Origin: Microbacterium keratanolyticum
GTDB taxonomy: Bacteria; Actinomycetota; Actinomycetes; Actinomycetales; Microbacteriaceae
Assembly: GCF_016907255.1 (NCBI RefSeq)
Contig: NZ_JAFBBQ010000001.1
Location: 372,001-436,000 of the forward strand
Direction: 5' to 3'
Length of the DNA: 64,000 nt
The translations under genes and the position numbers were made by a program. Positions 11,874-20,578 of the stretch are shown here, one piece after another. Within the stretch, counting starts at the first letter, position 1; the number at the start of each line of letters is the position of its first letter. The notes below the pieces were generated by a model that was not told the origin of the DNA, made no database searches, and saw nothing but the letters and a program-made list of their open reading frames with translations.

Positions 11874-11879
11874 AGCCTA
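11874..11879 (-). promoter_or_regulatory. candidate main promoter (-10) of the atp operon
   Basis: TAGGCT on the minus strand lies in the 139-bp gap between the AtpI-like gene and atpB, and would give a leader of about 110 nt. The -35 region (TCGTGA at 17-bp spacing) is weak. Read-through from the sua5-wecA-atpI unit is possible too. Confidence 0.45.
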
Positions 11880-11896
11880 GCAAACGTTCAGCGTGC

Positions 11897-12442
11897 TCAC
11901 GAACCGAGCGAGGGCTTTTTCGGCTCGCTTTCCTCGATCGTATGCGGCTGCTCGGCGGCATCCGCGGCAGAGGCCGCAGCGAGGTCCTCCGCTGTCGGAA
12001 GCGTGACATCGCTGACGTGCGGCAGACGACTGCGCGTCAGGACGACCACGTCGATCACCAGGGTCACCAGGATGCTCACGACGACGGCGATGAAGAACAC
12101 GAGAGGGTGGATCCAGTCCTGCCCGCGCAGAACGAACAGGACCACGAGGAACAGCACGAACTTCAGCAGCCATCCCCCGAGCACCGCGCCGAAGAAGATC
12201 GGCACATAGAGCGCATCGCCGTACCACCGGTTCGCGATGAGGATGCTGATGCCGGTGATCCCGAGGAAGATCGCGGCCAGGATGATGCCGGCCAGCGCGC
12301 TGAAGAGCCCTGGAGTCCCCGCGAGAGTCACTCCGAGGATGGCGCCGACGACGGCGAGGACCAGGGTGGCTACCGCGCTCCACAGCAGGGTCCGCCGCAG
12401 GATCGGCGTGCTCGTGACGGGGCTGGTGGACGTGGCGTTCAT
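11897..12442 (-). CDS. AtpI-like membrane protein preceding atpB
   Basis: A 181-residue protein with four membrane helices (about residues 20-150) and an acidic, Ala-rich C-terminal tail. It occupies the place of atpI/Rv1303 between wecA and atpB. AtpI proteins assist c-ring assembly; sequence similarity to AtpI is weak, so the role rests on position. The ATG at 12442 overlaps the wecA stop (ATGA), so start codons further upstream within wecA are rejected. Confidence 0.75.
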   Translation of the reverse strand: MNATSTSPVTSTPILRRTLLWSAVATLVLAVVGAILGVTLAGTPGLFSALAGIILAAIFLGITGISILIANRWYGDALYVPIFFGAVLGGWLLKFVLFLVVLFVLRGQDWIHPLVFFIAVVVSILVTLVIDVVVLTRSRLPHVSDVTLPTAEDLAAASAADAAEQPHTIEESEPKKPSLGS

Positions 12443-13602
12443 GCAGACTCCTGCGTTGTCGTCCGCGACCGGGCAGGTCGCGAGGCGTGTGAGGGAAGGA
12501 AGGTGACGACGAGGCAGGCAGCGACGCCCACCACTCCGAAGGCGACACCGGGCAAGTAGTCGCCGATCCACGCTTCCCGCGTACCGAGGTACATCAGCAG
12601 CACCGCGATCGAGATGACCGCGGTCCATGCATAGAAGATGAGGACGGCGTCGCGATCACGGTGGCCGAGATCCAGCATCCGGTGATGCAGGTGCTTGCGA
12701 TCGGGCGAGAACGGAGAGCGCCCCGCTCCCATCCGGCGGAGCACGGCGAGCCCGAAGTCGAGCAGTGGCAACAGGACCACTGCGACAGGAAGCAGGATCG
12801 GGATGAACGCACCGAGCAGCTGGGAGCGCCCGAACTCCTCGGCGTTCAGCATGGTCGGGTTGACCTCGCCGGTGATGGCCACGGCGGATGTCGCCATGAG
12901 CAGTCCGAGCACAAGGGCGCCAGAGTCCCCCATGAAGAGCTTCGCCGGGCTCCAGTTCATCGGAAGGAAGCCGATGCAGGCGCCGATCAGCACCGCGGCG
13001 AGGAAGGAAGCGAGGTTGAAGTAGCTGCTCGCCCCTGTGTCACGCGCGAGCATGTAGGAGTAGGCGAAGAACACGCCGTTGGCGATCAGTGCCACACCGG
13101 CGACGAGTCCATCGAGACCGTCGATGAAGTTCATCGCGTTCATGACGATCACGATCGCGAACATCGTGATCACGATGCTGAGCCAGCTCGAGCCCACGAC
13201 GAGCTCGCCGAGCGGCAGCGAAAGGATCTGGAGGCCGCCGACCACGGTGATCAGGCCCGCGGCGAGGAACTGCGCCCCGAGCTTGATCATCCAGTCGACG
13301 TCGAGAAGGTCGTCGATCACACCGATCACGGCGATCAGGAGCGCGGCGCTGAGGATCGCCCACATCGTCTCAGGCCGGGCCCAGAGGTTGCTGAAGAACG
13401 GATGCGCCGCAGAGACGCCGAACGCGGCGGCAATCGCCAGGAACATGGCGACACCGCCCAGGCGCGGCGTCGGAGTTGTGTGGACGTCGCGTTCACGGAT
13501 CCCGGGATACAGCTTGAAGCGCAGGCTGAGCTGCCAGACGCCCCAGGACATCGCCAGCGTGATCGCGGCCGTCAGGATGATCGTGAAGAGATACTGCTTC
13601 AC
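12439..13602 (-). CDS. wecA: undecaprenyl-phosphate GlcNAc-1-phosphate transferase (WecA/MraY family)
   Basis: A 387-residue polytopic phospho-sugar transferase that loads GlcNAc-1-P onto decaprenyl/undecaprenyl phosphate, the first step of cell-wall polymer linkage (teichoic-acid-like or arabinogalactan linker). The family residues are visible: RDVHTTPTPRLGG, GVIDDLLDVDW, NAMNFIDGLDGLVAG and FMGDSGALVLG, and a cytoplasmic RKHLHHR-type loop (SPDRKHLHHRMLDLGH) that separates WecA from MraY. GTG start at 13602 overlapping the sua5 stop. The position equals that of rfe/Rv1302. Confidence 0.93.
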   Translation of the reverse strand: MKQYLFTIILTAAITLAMSWGVWQLSLRFKLYPGIRERDVHTTPTPRLGGVAMFLAIAAAFGVSAAHPFFSNLWARPETMWAILSAALLIAVIGVIDDLLDVDWMIKLGAQFLAAGLITVVGGLQILSLPLGELVVGSSWLSIVITMFAIVIVMNAMNFIDGLDGLVAGVALIANGVFFAYSYMLARDTGASSYFNLASFLAAVLIGACIGFLPMNWSPAKLFMGDSGALVLGLLMATSAVAITGEVNPTMLNAEEFGRSQLLGAFIPILLPVAVVLLPLLDFGLAVLRRMGAGRSPFSPDRKHLHHRMLDLGHRDRDAVLIFYAWTAVISIAVLLMYLGTREAWIGDYLPGVAFGVVGVAACLVVTFLPSHASRPARSRTTTQESA

Positions 13603-14282
13603 GCTGGCTCGTCCGGTGCCTCGAGGATGTCACCGAGAACGCGGTGAAGCTCATCGCGGCTCACTGCTCCGAGGCGCAGGATGCGCACCTTCGCGTCTTC
13701 TCCCCCGGGACGCACCAGTGAGGTGGCGTCGACGATGGTGGATGCAATGCCCGTGGCGCTCGGCCCGTTGTCGAGGTACACCGAGACGCTCTCACCGAGC
13801 ATCTGCTTCGCCGCGGTCACGGCAATCGCTGCATCGCGTCCGGTGAGGTTCGCGCTGGACACGGCAAGCGGACCGGTCTCTTCGAGCAGCTCGAGCGTCG
13901 CGTGCAGGTCGGGCATGCGCACAGCCACGGTTCCCTGGGTGTCGCCGAGATCCCACATCAGAGACGGCTGCGCGGGCAGCACGATCGTCAGCCCTCCGGG
14001 CCAGAACTCCTCGACGAGCCGCTCGACGGGTTCGGGGACCGACTCGGTGAGCGCCGTCAGCGTCGCGCGCCCCGGCACGAGGACGGGCGGTGGCTGGTTG
14101 CGACCGCGGCCCTTCGCGTCAAGCAGTCGCTGCACGGCGGCGGGGTTGAAGGCGTCAGCGCCCACCCCGTAGACGGTGTCGGTGGGGAGCACGATGAGCT
14201 CACCCCGGCTGATGGCCTGGCGCGCATGGCGCAATCCGGTGAGGAGCTGATCTGCGTCACGGCAGTCGAAGACAGAGGACAT
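13599..14282 (-). CDS. L-threonylcarbamoyladenylate synthase (Sua5/YrdC family)
   Basis: A 227-residue enzyme making threonylcarbamoyl-AMP from threonine, bicarbonate and ATP for the t6A modification of ANN-decoding tRNAs. It has the YrdC-fold start GELIVLPTDTVYGVGADAFN and the VAVRMPDLHATLELL and SSANLTGRDA blocks. It lacks the C-terminal Sua5 domain found in longer homologues, so it is TsaC-like in length. TAGAAT lies 9 nt before the ATG. It overlaps wecA by GTGA and sits in the conserved Rv1301 position. Confidence 0.93.
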   Translation of the reverse strand: MSSVFDCRDADQLLTGLRHARQAISRGELIVLPTDTVYGVGADAFNPAAVQRLLDAKGRGRNQPPPVLVPGRATLTALTESVPEPVERLVEEFWPGGLTIVLPAQPSLMWDLGDTQGTVAVRMPDLHATLELLEETGPLAVSSANLTGRDAAIAVTAAKQMLGESVSVYLDNGPSATGIASTIVDATSLVRPGGEDAKVRILRLGAVSRDELHRVLGDILEAPDEPA

Positions 14283-14291
14283 GGCGACGCC

Positions 14292-14297
14292 ATTCTA
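14292..14297 (-). promoter_or_regulatory. -10 box before the Sua5-family gene
   Basis: TAGAAT (minus strand) ends 9 nt upstream of the ATG at 14282, implying a leader of only 2-3 nt. It could head the sua5-wecA-atpI unit. Confidence 0.5.
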
Positions 14298-14341
14298 CGC
14301 GGGGCGGCCTCGGAGCGCGCTGCGCGCGGCGCTTCGGGCCA

Positions 14342-15217
14342 TCAGCGGGGCGGACGGATCGCGGTGGTCGCGCGGTCACGCTGGGTGAGGTCACGATGCG
14401 TGGCCGTCGCCAGCCAGCCGTCCGCGTCGAGGATGGCCCGGATCGCCTCCCCCTGCAACTCACCGTGTTCCAGGACGAGGGTGCCGCCTCCGTGAAGCAG
14501 GAACTGCGCCCGCGTGCTGAGCACACGCACGATGTCCAGACCATCGGGTCCGCCGTAGAGCGCCATCGCCGGATCGAACAGGCGCACCTCCGGATCGCGC
14601 GGAATCGCGGCATCCGGAACGTACGGCGGGTTCGAGATCACGACCGTGGCCTGCCCCTCGAGCTCGTCGAACGCGGACGCGAGGTCGGCGTGCACGAGAG
14701 TGAGGTTGTCCGCCGCCGCGGTGTTGCGCGACGCCCACGGGAAAGCGTCCGGTGAGAGCTCCGCAGCGAAGATCCGGGCGTGGGGCACCTCCGTCGCCAT
14801 GGCCAGGGCGATCGCCCCGCTGCCCGTGCCGAGGTCGATCCCGATCGGATCCGCGGATGCTGCCGCCTGCAGCGCATCGATCGCGTACTGCACGACCACC
14901 TCCGTCTCCGGACGCGGGACGAAGACGCCGGGGCCGACGGCGAGTTCGAGATGCCGGAACGCCGCGACGCCGGTGATGTGCTGCAGCGGCTCGCGGGCAG
15001 CACGGCGGTCGACCAGCGCCGTCAGTCGCGCAGCATCCGTCTCGGTCATGACGTCGCCGCGGATCATCGCGGCCTGGACTCCGCCGCGGGACATGCCGAG
15101 CACATGCGCTGCGAGCAGTTCCGCGTCGACGGACGCGTCGACGATGCCGACCTCGCTCAGGCGCTGCGCGACGCCGCGGAGAAGGGCTGCAAGAGAAGTG
15201 TCTGAGGAGGATGGCAC
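14342..15217 (-). CDS. prmC: peptide chain release factor N5-glutamine methyltransferase
   Basis: A 291-residue SAM-dependent methyltransferase that methylates the Gln of the GGQ motif in release factors RF1/RF2. The SAM-binding GIDLGTGSGAIALAMA and the catalytic NPPY (VVISNPPYVPD) are intact, as is the N-terminal helical domain. The GTG at 15217 has no ribosome-binding site but lies 8 nt after TAGGCT. Its substrate gene prfA is usually the neighbour; here cysK-cysE and a small membrane protein lie between them. Confidence 0.95.
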   Translation of the reverse strand: MPSSSDTSLAALLRGVAQRLSEVGIVDASVDAELLAAHVLGMSRGGVQAAMIRGDVMTETDAARLTALVDRRAAREPLQHITGVAAFRHLELAVGPGVFVPRPETEVVVQYAIDALQAAASADPIGIDLGTGSGAIALAMATEVPHARIFAAELSPDAFPWASRNTAAADNLTLVHADLASAFDELEGQATVVISNPPYVPDAAIPRDPEVRLFDPAMALYGGPDGLDIVRVLSTRAQFLLHGGGTLVLEHGELQGEAIRAILDADGWLATATHRDLTQRDRATTAIRPPR

Positions 15218-15225
15218 GATTACTC

Positions 15226-15231
15226 AGCCTA
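15226..15231 (-). promoter_or_regulatory. -10 box, leaderless promoter of prmC
   Basis: TAGGCT (minus strand), 8 nt before the GTG start. The absence of any purine-rich ribosome-binding site supports leaderless translation. Confidence 0.55.
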
Positions 15232-15281
15232 GCGACCGCTTATTTTGGCGTCATATTCGCCCCTCTGAAAGGCGGCTCGCC

Positions 15282-15287
15282 TAGGCT
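15282..15287 (+). promoter_or_regulatory. candidate -10 box of cysK
   Basis: TAGGCT on the plus strand would start a leader of about 53 nt ending in GAAAGG before cysK. It is divergent from the prmC promoter, 50 bp apart. Confidence 0.5.
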
Positions 15288-15346
15288 GATCCGGCACGAC
15301 AGTCCCGCATCGCCGCGTCCGGCGCACGTACCCGAAAGGCACTTCC

Positions 15347-16285
15347 ATGGCAGGCATTCACTCCGACATCACGACGGCCTTCGGCAACACTCCTCTGGTG
15401 CGCCTGAACCGTGTGACCGAAGGACTGGGCGCCACCGTCCTGGTCAAGCTCGAGTCCTACAACCCGGCTTCCAGCGTGAAGGACCGCATCGGCATCGCCA
15501 TGATCAACGCCGCAGAGGCGTCGGGCGAACTCCAGCCCGGTGGGACGATCGTCGAGTCAACCAGCGGCAACACCGGCATCGCCCTGGCGATGGTCGGTGC
15601 GGCGCGTGGCTACCGCGTGATCCTGACGATGCCCGCGTCGATGTCCAAGGAGCGTCGCGTCCTGCTCAAGGCGTTCGGCGCTGAGCTCGTGCTCACCGAC
15701 CCCACCAAGGGCATGTCCGGTGCCATCGAAGAGACGAAGCGCCTCGTCGAGGAGATCCCGGGCGCCGTCTGGGCCCGCCAGTTCGAGAACGCCGCCAACC
15801 CGCAGATCCACCGCGAGACCACCGCTCAGGAGATCCTGCGCGACACCGACGGCGACGTCGACATCTTCATCGCGGGCGTCGGCACCGGCGGCACCGTCAC
15901 AGGCGTCGGCAGCGCGCTGAAGGCCGCGAAGCCCGGCGTGCACATCATCGCCGTGGAGCCGAAGGACTCCCCCGTCCTCAGCGAAGGCACCCCCGGCCCG
16001 CACAAGATCCAGGGCATCGGACCGAACTTCGTCCCCGCGATCCTCGACCGCGACGTCATCGACGAGATCGTGACCGCAGACTTCGACGAGTCGCTGCGTG
16101 TCGCCCGCGACCTCGCCGCGAAGGAAGGCCTCCTCGTCGGCATCTCCTCCGGCGCCGCCGTCTCCGCGGCTCTGACAGTCGCGGCCCGACCGGAGAACGC
16201 CGGCAAGACGATCGTCGTCGTCGCTCCTGACACCGGGGAGCGCTACATCTCAACCGCTCTCTTCGAGGACCTCCGCGAGGACTGA
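15347..16285 (+). CDS. cysK: cysteine synthase A (O-acetylserine sulfhydrylase)
   Basis: A 312-residue PLP enzyme that makes L-cysteine from O-acetylserine and sulfide. The PLP-binding Lys45 lies in SSVKDRIG, the substrate loop TSGNTG is at residues 72-77, and the phosphate-binding GTGGTVTG follows. The ATG at 15347 is preceded by GAAAGG. cysE starts 3 nt downstream, so the two are co-transcribed and can form the cysteine synthase complex. The pair is an insertion in the otherwise conserved prfA-prmC block. Confidence 0.97.
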   Translation: MAGIHSDITTAFGNTPLVRLNRVTEGLGATVLVKLESYNPASSVKDRIGIAMINAAEASGELQPGGTIVESTSGNTGIALAMVGAARGYRVILTMPASMSKERRVLLKAFGAELVLTDPTKGMSGAIEETKRLVEEIPGAVWARQFENAANPQIHRETTAQEILRDTDGDVDIFIAGVGTGGTVTGVGSALKAAKPGVHIIAVEPKDSPVLSEGTPGPHKIQGIGPNFVPAILDRDVIDEIVTADFDESLRVARDLAAKEGLLVGISSGAAVSAALTVAARPENAGKTIVVVAPDTGERYISTALFEDLRED

Positions 16286-16288
16286 CAC

Positions 16289-16858
16289 TTGGCACTGCTG
16301 GCGCGAATGCGCGAAGACGTTGCTGCGGCACGACTTCGCGATCCGGCCGCGCGCACTGGCTTCGAAGTCGCGGTCCTGTACCCCGGGTTGCACGCGATCT
16401 GGGCGCATCGCGTCAATCACGCGCTCTGGCGGCGTGGTCTGCGGTTCCCGGCGCGGCTGGGATCGCAGATCACCCGCTGGCTGACCGGAATCGAGATCCA
16501 CCCCGGCGCCCAGATCGGCCGACGGTTCTTCATCGACCACGGCATGGGCGTCGTCATCGGAGAGACCACGGAGATCGGCGACGACGTGATGCTCTACCAC
16601 GGCGTGACTCTCGGCGGTCGCCAGCGCTCTGCGGGCAAGAGGCACCCCACCATCGGCGACCGGGTCATGATCGGCGCCGGAGCGAAAGTCCTCGGGCCCG
16701 TTGTGCTCGGCGACGACGCCATGGTCGGCGCGAACGCGGTCGTGACGAAGGACGCACCGGAAGGGGCAGTCCTCACTGGAATCCCTGCGAAGGCACGTAC
16801 CCGCAAGCCGGACGACGACACGGTCGCCCTGCTGACCGTGCCCGACTACGCCATCTGA
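16289..16858 (+). CDS. cysE: serine O-acetyltransferase
   Basis: A 189-residue left-handed beta-helix acetyltransferase that makes O-acetylserine from serine and acetyl-CoA. Hexapeptide repeats run from about residue 65 to 165, with the catalytic [19 protein letters not shown] and the YHGVTLGG block. The start is taken as TTG at 16289, which has GAGGAC before it; an ATG at 16307 is an alternative without a ribosome-binding site. It is the short form lacking the long N-terminal helical domain of E. coli CysE. Confidence 0.95.
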   Translation: MALLARMREDVAAARLRDPAARTGFEVAVLYPGLHAIWAHRVNHALWRRGLRFPARLGSQITRWLTGIEIHPGAQIGRRFFIDHGMGVVIGETTEIGDDVMLYHGVTLGGRQRSAGKRHPTIGDRVMIGAGAKVLGPVVLGDDAMVGANAVVTKDAPEGAVLTGIPAKARTRKPDDDTVALLTVPDYAI

Positions 16859-16861
16859 GGC

Positions 16862-17263
16862 TCAGCGCTCGCGGCGCTCCTCCACCTTCTTCTTCAGGAA
16901 GATCAGCGGCAGCAGGATCGCGCCGAGAGCCGTGACCACCCACACGATCACCGCGCCCAGAATCCACGCCAGCGCACCCGAGATGCGCAGACCGCCGATC
17001 GGCAGCAGCACGACGACGATCAGCGACACCAGCGTGGAGATGATGCCGATGCCGCCGAGCAGCACCGGCGCATAGCGCTTGGCCATCACGGTGATCCACG
17101 GCGCCAGCACGCTCTGCAGCACGGTGAAGATCACGATGCAGATGACGAAGCCCCACCACTTGTCCCACTCGATTGTGAACCCGTCGAGCAGCAGGTCGGC
17201 CGCGAGGAGTCCGAGCCCAGCCGAGACGATCAGGATCAGAGTGCGAAAAAGGAAGGTGATCAC
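16862..17263 (-). CDS. small four-helix membrane protein (phage holin 4_2-like family)
   Basis: A 133-residue protein with four predicted membrane helices and a basic C-terminal end (KKKVEERRER). The pattern fits the chromosomal 'phage holin family' (DUF360-type) membrane proteins, which are not phage genes and have no known function. The GTG start lies 7 nt after TAGGCT. It is convergent with cysE (3-bp gap). Confidence 0.65.
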   Translation of the reverse strand: MITFLFRTLILIVSAGLGLLAADLLLDGFTIEWDKWWGFVICIVIFTVLQSVLAPWITVMAKRYAPVLLGGIGIISTLVSLIVVVLLPIGGLRISGALAWILGAVIVWVVTALGAILLPLIFLKKKVEERRER

Positions 17264-17270
17264 AGGGCTG

Positions 17271-17276
17271 AGCCTA
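17271..17276 (-). promoter_or_regulatory. -10 box, leaderless promoter of the holin-like gene
   Basis: TAGGCT (minus strand), 7 nt before the GTG at 17263. Confidence 0.5.
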
Positions 17277-17322
17277 GCGGCGCGCTCCCCCGCCTGTCAC
17301 GGACGGCGCGCGGGGACGGACC

Positions 17323-18405
17323 TCAGTTGTCGTCAGAGCCGATCGCGGCAAGCTGCGCCTCTTCGTCGGCGCGGATCGCCGATTCGATGAGCGGGTCCAG
17401 AGCACCGTCCATCACCTGGTCGAGGTTGTAGGCCTTGTAGCCGGTCCGGTGATCCGCGATGCGGTTCTCCGGGAAGTTGTAGGTGCGGATCCTCTCGGAG
17501 CGATCCATGCCCCGAATCTGCGACTTGCGTGCGGCGGATGACGCCGCATCCAACTCTTCCTGCTGGCGGGCGAGGATGCGCGCACGGAGCACTCGCATCC
17601 CGGCCTCGCGGTTCTGCAGCTGCGACTTCTCGTTCTGCATCGACACGACGATGCCGGTGGGCAGGTGCGTGATGCGCACGGCGGAGTCGGTGGTGTTCAC
17701 GGACTGCCCGCCGGGGCCAGACGAACGATAGACATCGATCTTGAGGTCATTCGCATTGATCGCGACCTCTTCGGGCTCGTCGACCTCGGGAAAGACGAGC
17801 ACCCCGGTCGTCGAAGTGTGGATGCGCCCCTGCGATTCGGTCGCGGGGACACGCTGCACGCGGTGCACGCCACCCTCGTACTTGAGGTGCGCCCACACTC
17901 CCTGAGCGGGGTCGGACGAGGATCCCTTGATCGCGACCTGCACGTCTTTGTAGCCGCCGAGGTCGGACTCGTTGCGCTCCAGGAGCTCGGTCTTCCACCC
18001 CTTTGACGCGGCGTACTGGATGTACATGCGCAGAAGATCGGCAGCGAAGAGCGCACTCTCCGCGCCGCCCTCGCCACCCTTGATCTCCAGGATCACGTCT
18101 CGCGCGTCGTCCGGATCCCGCGGGATCAGCAGGCGGCGCAGCTTCTCCTGTGCCGCCTGCAGCCCCTCTTCGAGTGCGGGGATCTCCTCGGCGATCGACT
18201 CGTCGTCGCGCGCCAGCTCACGCGCCACCTCGAGATCGTCGCCGGCGGCGATCCAGTCCTCGTGCGCTTTGACGATCTTGCTCAGCTCGGCGTACCGACG
18301 ATTGACGCGCTTGGCGCGCGCCGCATCAGCGTGCACTTCGGGGTCGGAGAGCTCTTTCTCGACCTCTTTGTGCTCTGCGATAAGAGCCTGGACTGATTCG
18401 AACAC
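17323..18405 (-). CDS. prfA: peptide chain release factor 1
   Basis: A 360-residue RF1 that reads UAA and UAG. The codon-recognition PAT is at residues 187-189 and the catalytic GGQ at 232-234 ([20 protein letters not shown]); both are standard. The GTG at 18405 follows rho by 23 nt on the same strand, so both are probably transcribed together. The GGQ glutamine is the substrate of PrmC encoded nearby. Confidence 0.98.
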   Translation of the reverse strand: MFESVQALIAEHKEVEKELSDPEVHADAARAKRVNRRYAELSKIVKAHEDWIAAGDDLEVARELARDDESIAEEIPALEEGLQAAQEKLRRLLIPRDPDDARDVILEIKGGEGGAESALFAADLLRMYIQYAASKGWKTELLERNESDLGGYKDVQVAIKGSSSDPAQGVWAHLKYEGGVHRVQRVPATESQGRIHTSTTGVLVFPEVDEPEEVAINANDLKIDVYRSSGPGGQSVNTTDSAVRITHLPTGIVVSMQNEKSQLQNREAGMRVLRARILARQQEELDAASSAARKSQIRGMDRSERIRTYNFPENRIADHRTGYKAYNLDQVMDGALDPLIESAIRADEEAQLAAIGSDDN

Positions 18406-18428
18406 GAGGGATCCCGATCAGCGCGCGA

Positions 18429-20417
18429 TCAGCGGATGCTGTTCTCGTGACCGTGGCTGTGCCCGGTCGCGGGAGGCGTCGGGATCGACTTCTGCATCTG
18501 CACGAGGAACTCGACGTTCGACTGCGTCTCCTTGAGCTTTCCGAGGACGACTTCGAGTGCCTGCTGCGGGTCGAGGCCTGCGAGGGCGCGACGCAGCTTC
18601 CAGGTGATCTTGACCTCGTCGGGCGAGAGCAGCATCTCTTCGCGGCGCGTGCTCGATGCGTTCACATCGACCGCGGGGAAGATCCGCTTGTCGGCCAGCG
18701 CACGCGACAGACGGAGCTCGCTGTTGCCCGTGCCCTTGAACTCCTCGAAGATCACGTCGTCCATCTTGGAGCCGGTCTCGACGAGCGCGGTCGCGAGGAT
18801 CGTGAGGGATCCGCCGTTCTCGATGTTGCGCGCGGCTCCGAAGAAGCGCTTGGGCGGGTAGAGCGCCGAGGCATCGACGCCACCGGTGAGCACGCGACCC
18901 GAGGCGGGAGCCGCCAGGTTGTAGGCGCGACCGAGGCGGGTGATCGAGTCGAGGAGCACGACGACGTCGCGACCGAGCTCCACGAGGCGCTTGGCCCGCT
19001 CGATGGCGAGTTCAGCGACCGTGGTGTGGTCTTCTGCCGGACGGTCGAAGGTCGAGGCGATGACCTCACCCTTGACCGTGCGCTGCATGTCGGTGACCTC
19101 TTCGGGGCGCTCGTCCACGAGCACGACCATGAGGTGCACTTCGGGGTTGTTCTGCGCGATCGCGTTCGCGATCTGCTGCAGGACGATCGTCTTACCGGCC
19201 TTGGGCGGTGCGACGATGAGGCCGCGCTGGCCCTTGCCGATGGGAGCGACGAGGTCGATGATCCGCTGCGTCAGCTTCTCGGGTGCCGTCTCCAGGCGCA
19301 GGCGCTCCTGCGGGTACAGCGGCGTCAGGTTGCCGAACTCCACGCGCGTAGCGGCGTCGTCGACGGAGAGGCCGTTGACCGAGTCGACCTTCACGAGAGC
19401 GTTGTACTTCTGGCGCCCCTGCTGCTCGCCCTCACGGGGCTGCTTGATGGCGCCGACCACGGCATCGCCCTTGCGCAAGTTGTACTTCTTGACCTGGCCG
19501 AGCGAGACGTAGACGTCGCTCGGGCCCGACAGGTAACCGGTCGTGCGCACGAAGGCGTAGTTGTCCAGGACGTCGAGGATGCCCGCGATCGGGATGAGGA
19601 CGTCGTCCTCACCGATCTCGGTCTCGAACTCGTCGGATGCCCCGCCACCGCGGCGCTTGTTGCGCTGACGGCCACGGCCGGAGCCCTCGTCATCGGAGTT
19701 GGACGAGTCCTGCGCACCGCCCTGACGGCCGCTCTCGTTGTTCTGCTGGCCGTTGCCGTTGCCACCGCTGTTGCGGTTGCGGCTGCGGCTGCGGCTGCGG
19801 CTGCGGCTGCGGCCGGTCGACTCCTCGCCGTCGGACTCTGCGCCCGACGCGCTGTCGTCGCCGCCGGCAGCGGGTGCCGTGGTGTCGTTCTTGGCGTCGG
19901 AGTTCGACGATTCGGTGCTGCTGTTATCGGCTGCCTGGTCTGCGGCGGCATCTGCGGCCGGCGCATCCGTCTTCTTCGCACCGCGGGCGTTGCGCGCGGG
20001 ACGCTTTTTCGGCTCGGCGTCAGCGTCAGCGGCAGGCGCCTCGGGCGCCGGCTCGGTGGCCGGAGCCTCAGCCGTGGCCTCGGCGGCCTTGGTGGCGCGG
20101 GTCTTGCGGGCACGAGGTGCCTTGGCCGGTGCTTCCTCAGCGGCGGCCTCGGCGGGCGCCTCAGCTGCCGGGGCTTCAGCGTCATCGGTCTTCTTCGCAC
20201 GGGGCGCGCGACGCGGGGCCTTCGCCTTGGGTGCGTCCTCGGCCGCGGGGGCATCCGCCGCCGGCGCGGCAGCAGCGGGCGCGGCCTCGGTGGCCGCAGC
20301 CTCGGTGGAGGCCGTAGTCGCGCGACGCGGAGCGCGCTTGCGCGCCGGCGCCTTGGTCTCTGCTGCCTCAGCGGCAGGAGTCTGAGATTCGTTCTGGGTC
20401 TCGGAGATTGTCTCCAC
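18429..20417 (-). CDS. rho: transcription termination factor Rho with long N-terminal extension
   Basis: A 662-residue hexameric RNA helicase. Only the last 400 or so residues are the conserved Rho: RNA-binding domain (AGILDVLDNYAFVRTTGYL), Walker A APPKAGKT, and the Q-loop/R-loop region. The first about 260 residues are low-complexity: an Ala/Pro/Glu/Lys part with repeats of APRR-like blocks, then an Arg-Ser repeat and Asn/Gly/Gln-rich and RGRQRNKRRGGG segments. No N-terminal three-helix Rho_N domain was recognised. GTG start with AGAGGAG upstream. Long charged insertions are known in actinobacterial Rho and increase RNA binding. Confidence 0.96.
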   Translation of the reverse strand: METISETQNESQTPAAEAAETKAPARKRAPRRATTASTEAAATEAAPAAAAPAADAPAAEDAPKAKAPRRAPRAKKTDDAEAPAAEAPAEAAAEEAPAKAPRARKTRATKAAEATAEAPATEPAPEAPAADADAEPKKRPARNARGAKKTDAPAADAAADQAADNSSTESSNSDAKNDTTAPAAGGDDSASGAESDGEESTGRSRSRSRSRSRNRNSGGNGNGQQNNESGRQGGAQDSSNSDDEGSGRGRQRNKRRGGGASDEFETEIGEDDVLIPIAGILDVLDNYAFVRTTGYLSGPSDVYVSLGQVKKYNLRKGDAVVGAIKQPREGEQQGRQKYNALVKVDSVNGLSVDDAATRVEFGNLTPLYPQERLRLETAPEKLTQRIIDLVAPIGKGQRGLIVAPPKAGKTIVLQQIANAIAQNNPEVHLMVVLVDERPEEVTDMQRTVKGEVIASTFDRPAEDHTTVAELAIERAKRLVELGRDVVVLLDSITRLGRAYNLAAPASGRVLTGGVDASALYPPKRFFGAARNIENGGSLTILATALVETGSKMDDVIFEEFKGTGNSELRLSRALADKRIFPAVDVNASSTRREEMLLSPDEVKITWKLRRALAGLDPQQALEVVLGKLKETQSNVEFLVQMQKSIPTPPATGHSHGHENSIR

Positions 20418-20578
20418 GAGTACTCCTCTTGTAAGTCGTGGGTATGAGCATGACGCGCAGAGATTGCTGCGCGCGGCCGCACGATTTCACGCGCCGGATA
20501 GAACAGTCAGCGCATGCCATCGTGGCTCGAAGAGCCGGACGGAAGGTGCGGGTGTCGCAGAGTGCGATGAAGGCCGAG

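Noticed and set aside
16862..17263. Prophage holin gene
   Set aside because: The protein is of the chromosomal 'phage holin family' type. No lysin, integrase or phage structural gene is nearby.
19770..19815. Short direct repeats GCGGCT resembling a tandem-repeat or CRISPR-like array
   Set aside because: They are in-frame Arg-Ser codons of Rho; there are no spacers.
18447..20447. 666-codon plus-strand frame opposite rho
   Set aside because: Antisense of Rho; the Gly/Arg/Ala repeats mirror its low-complexity extension.
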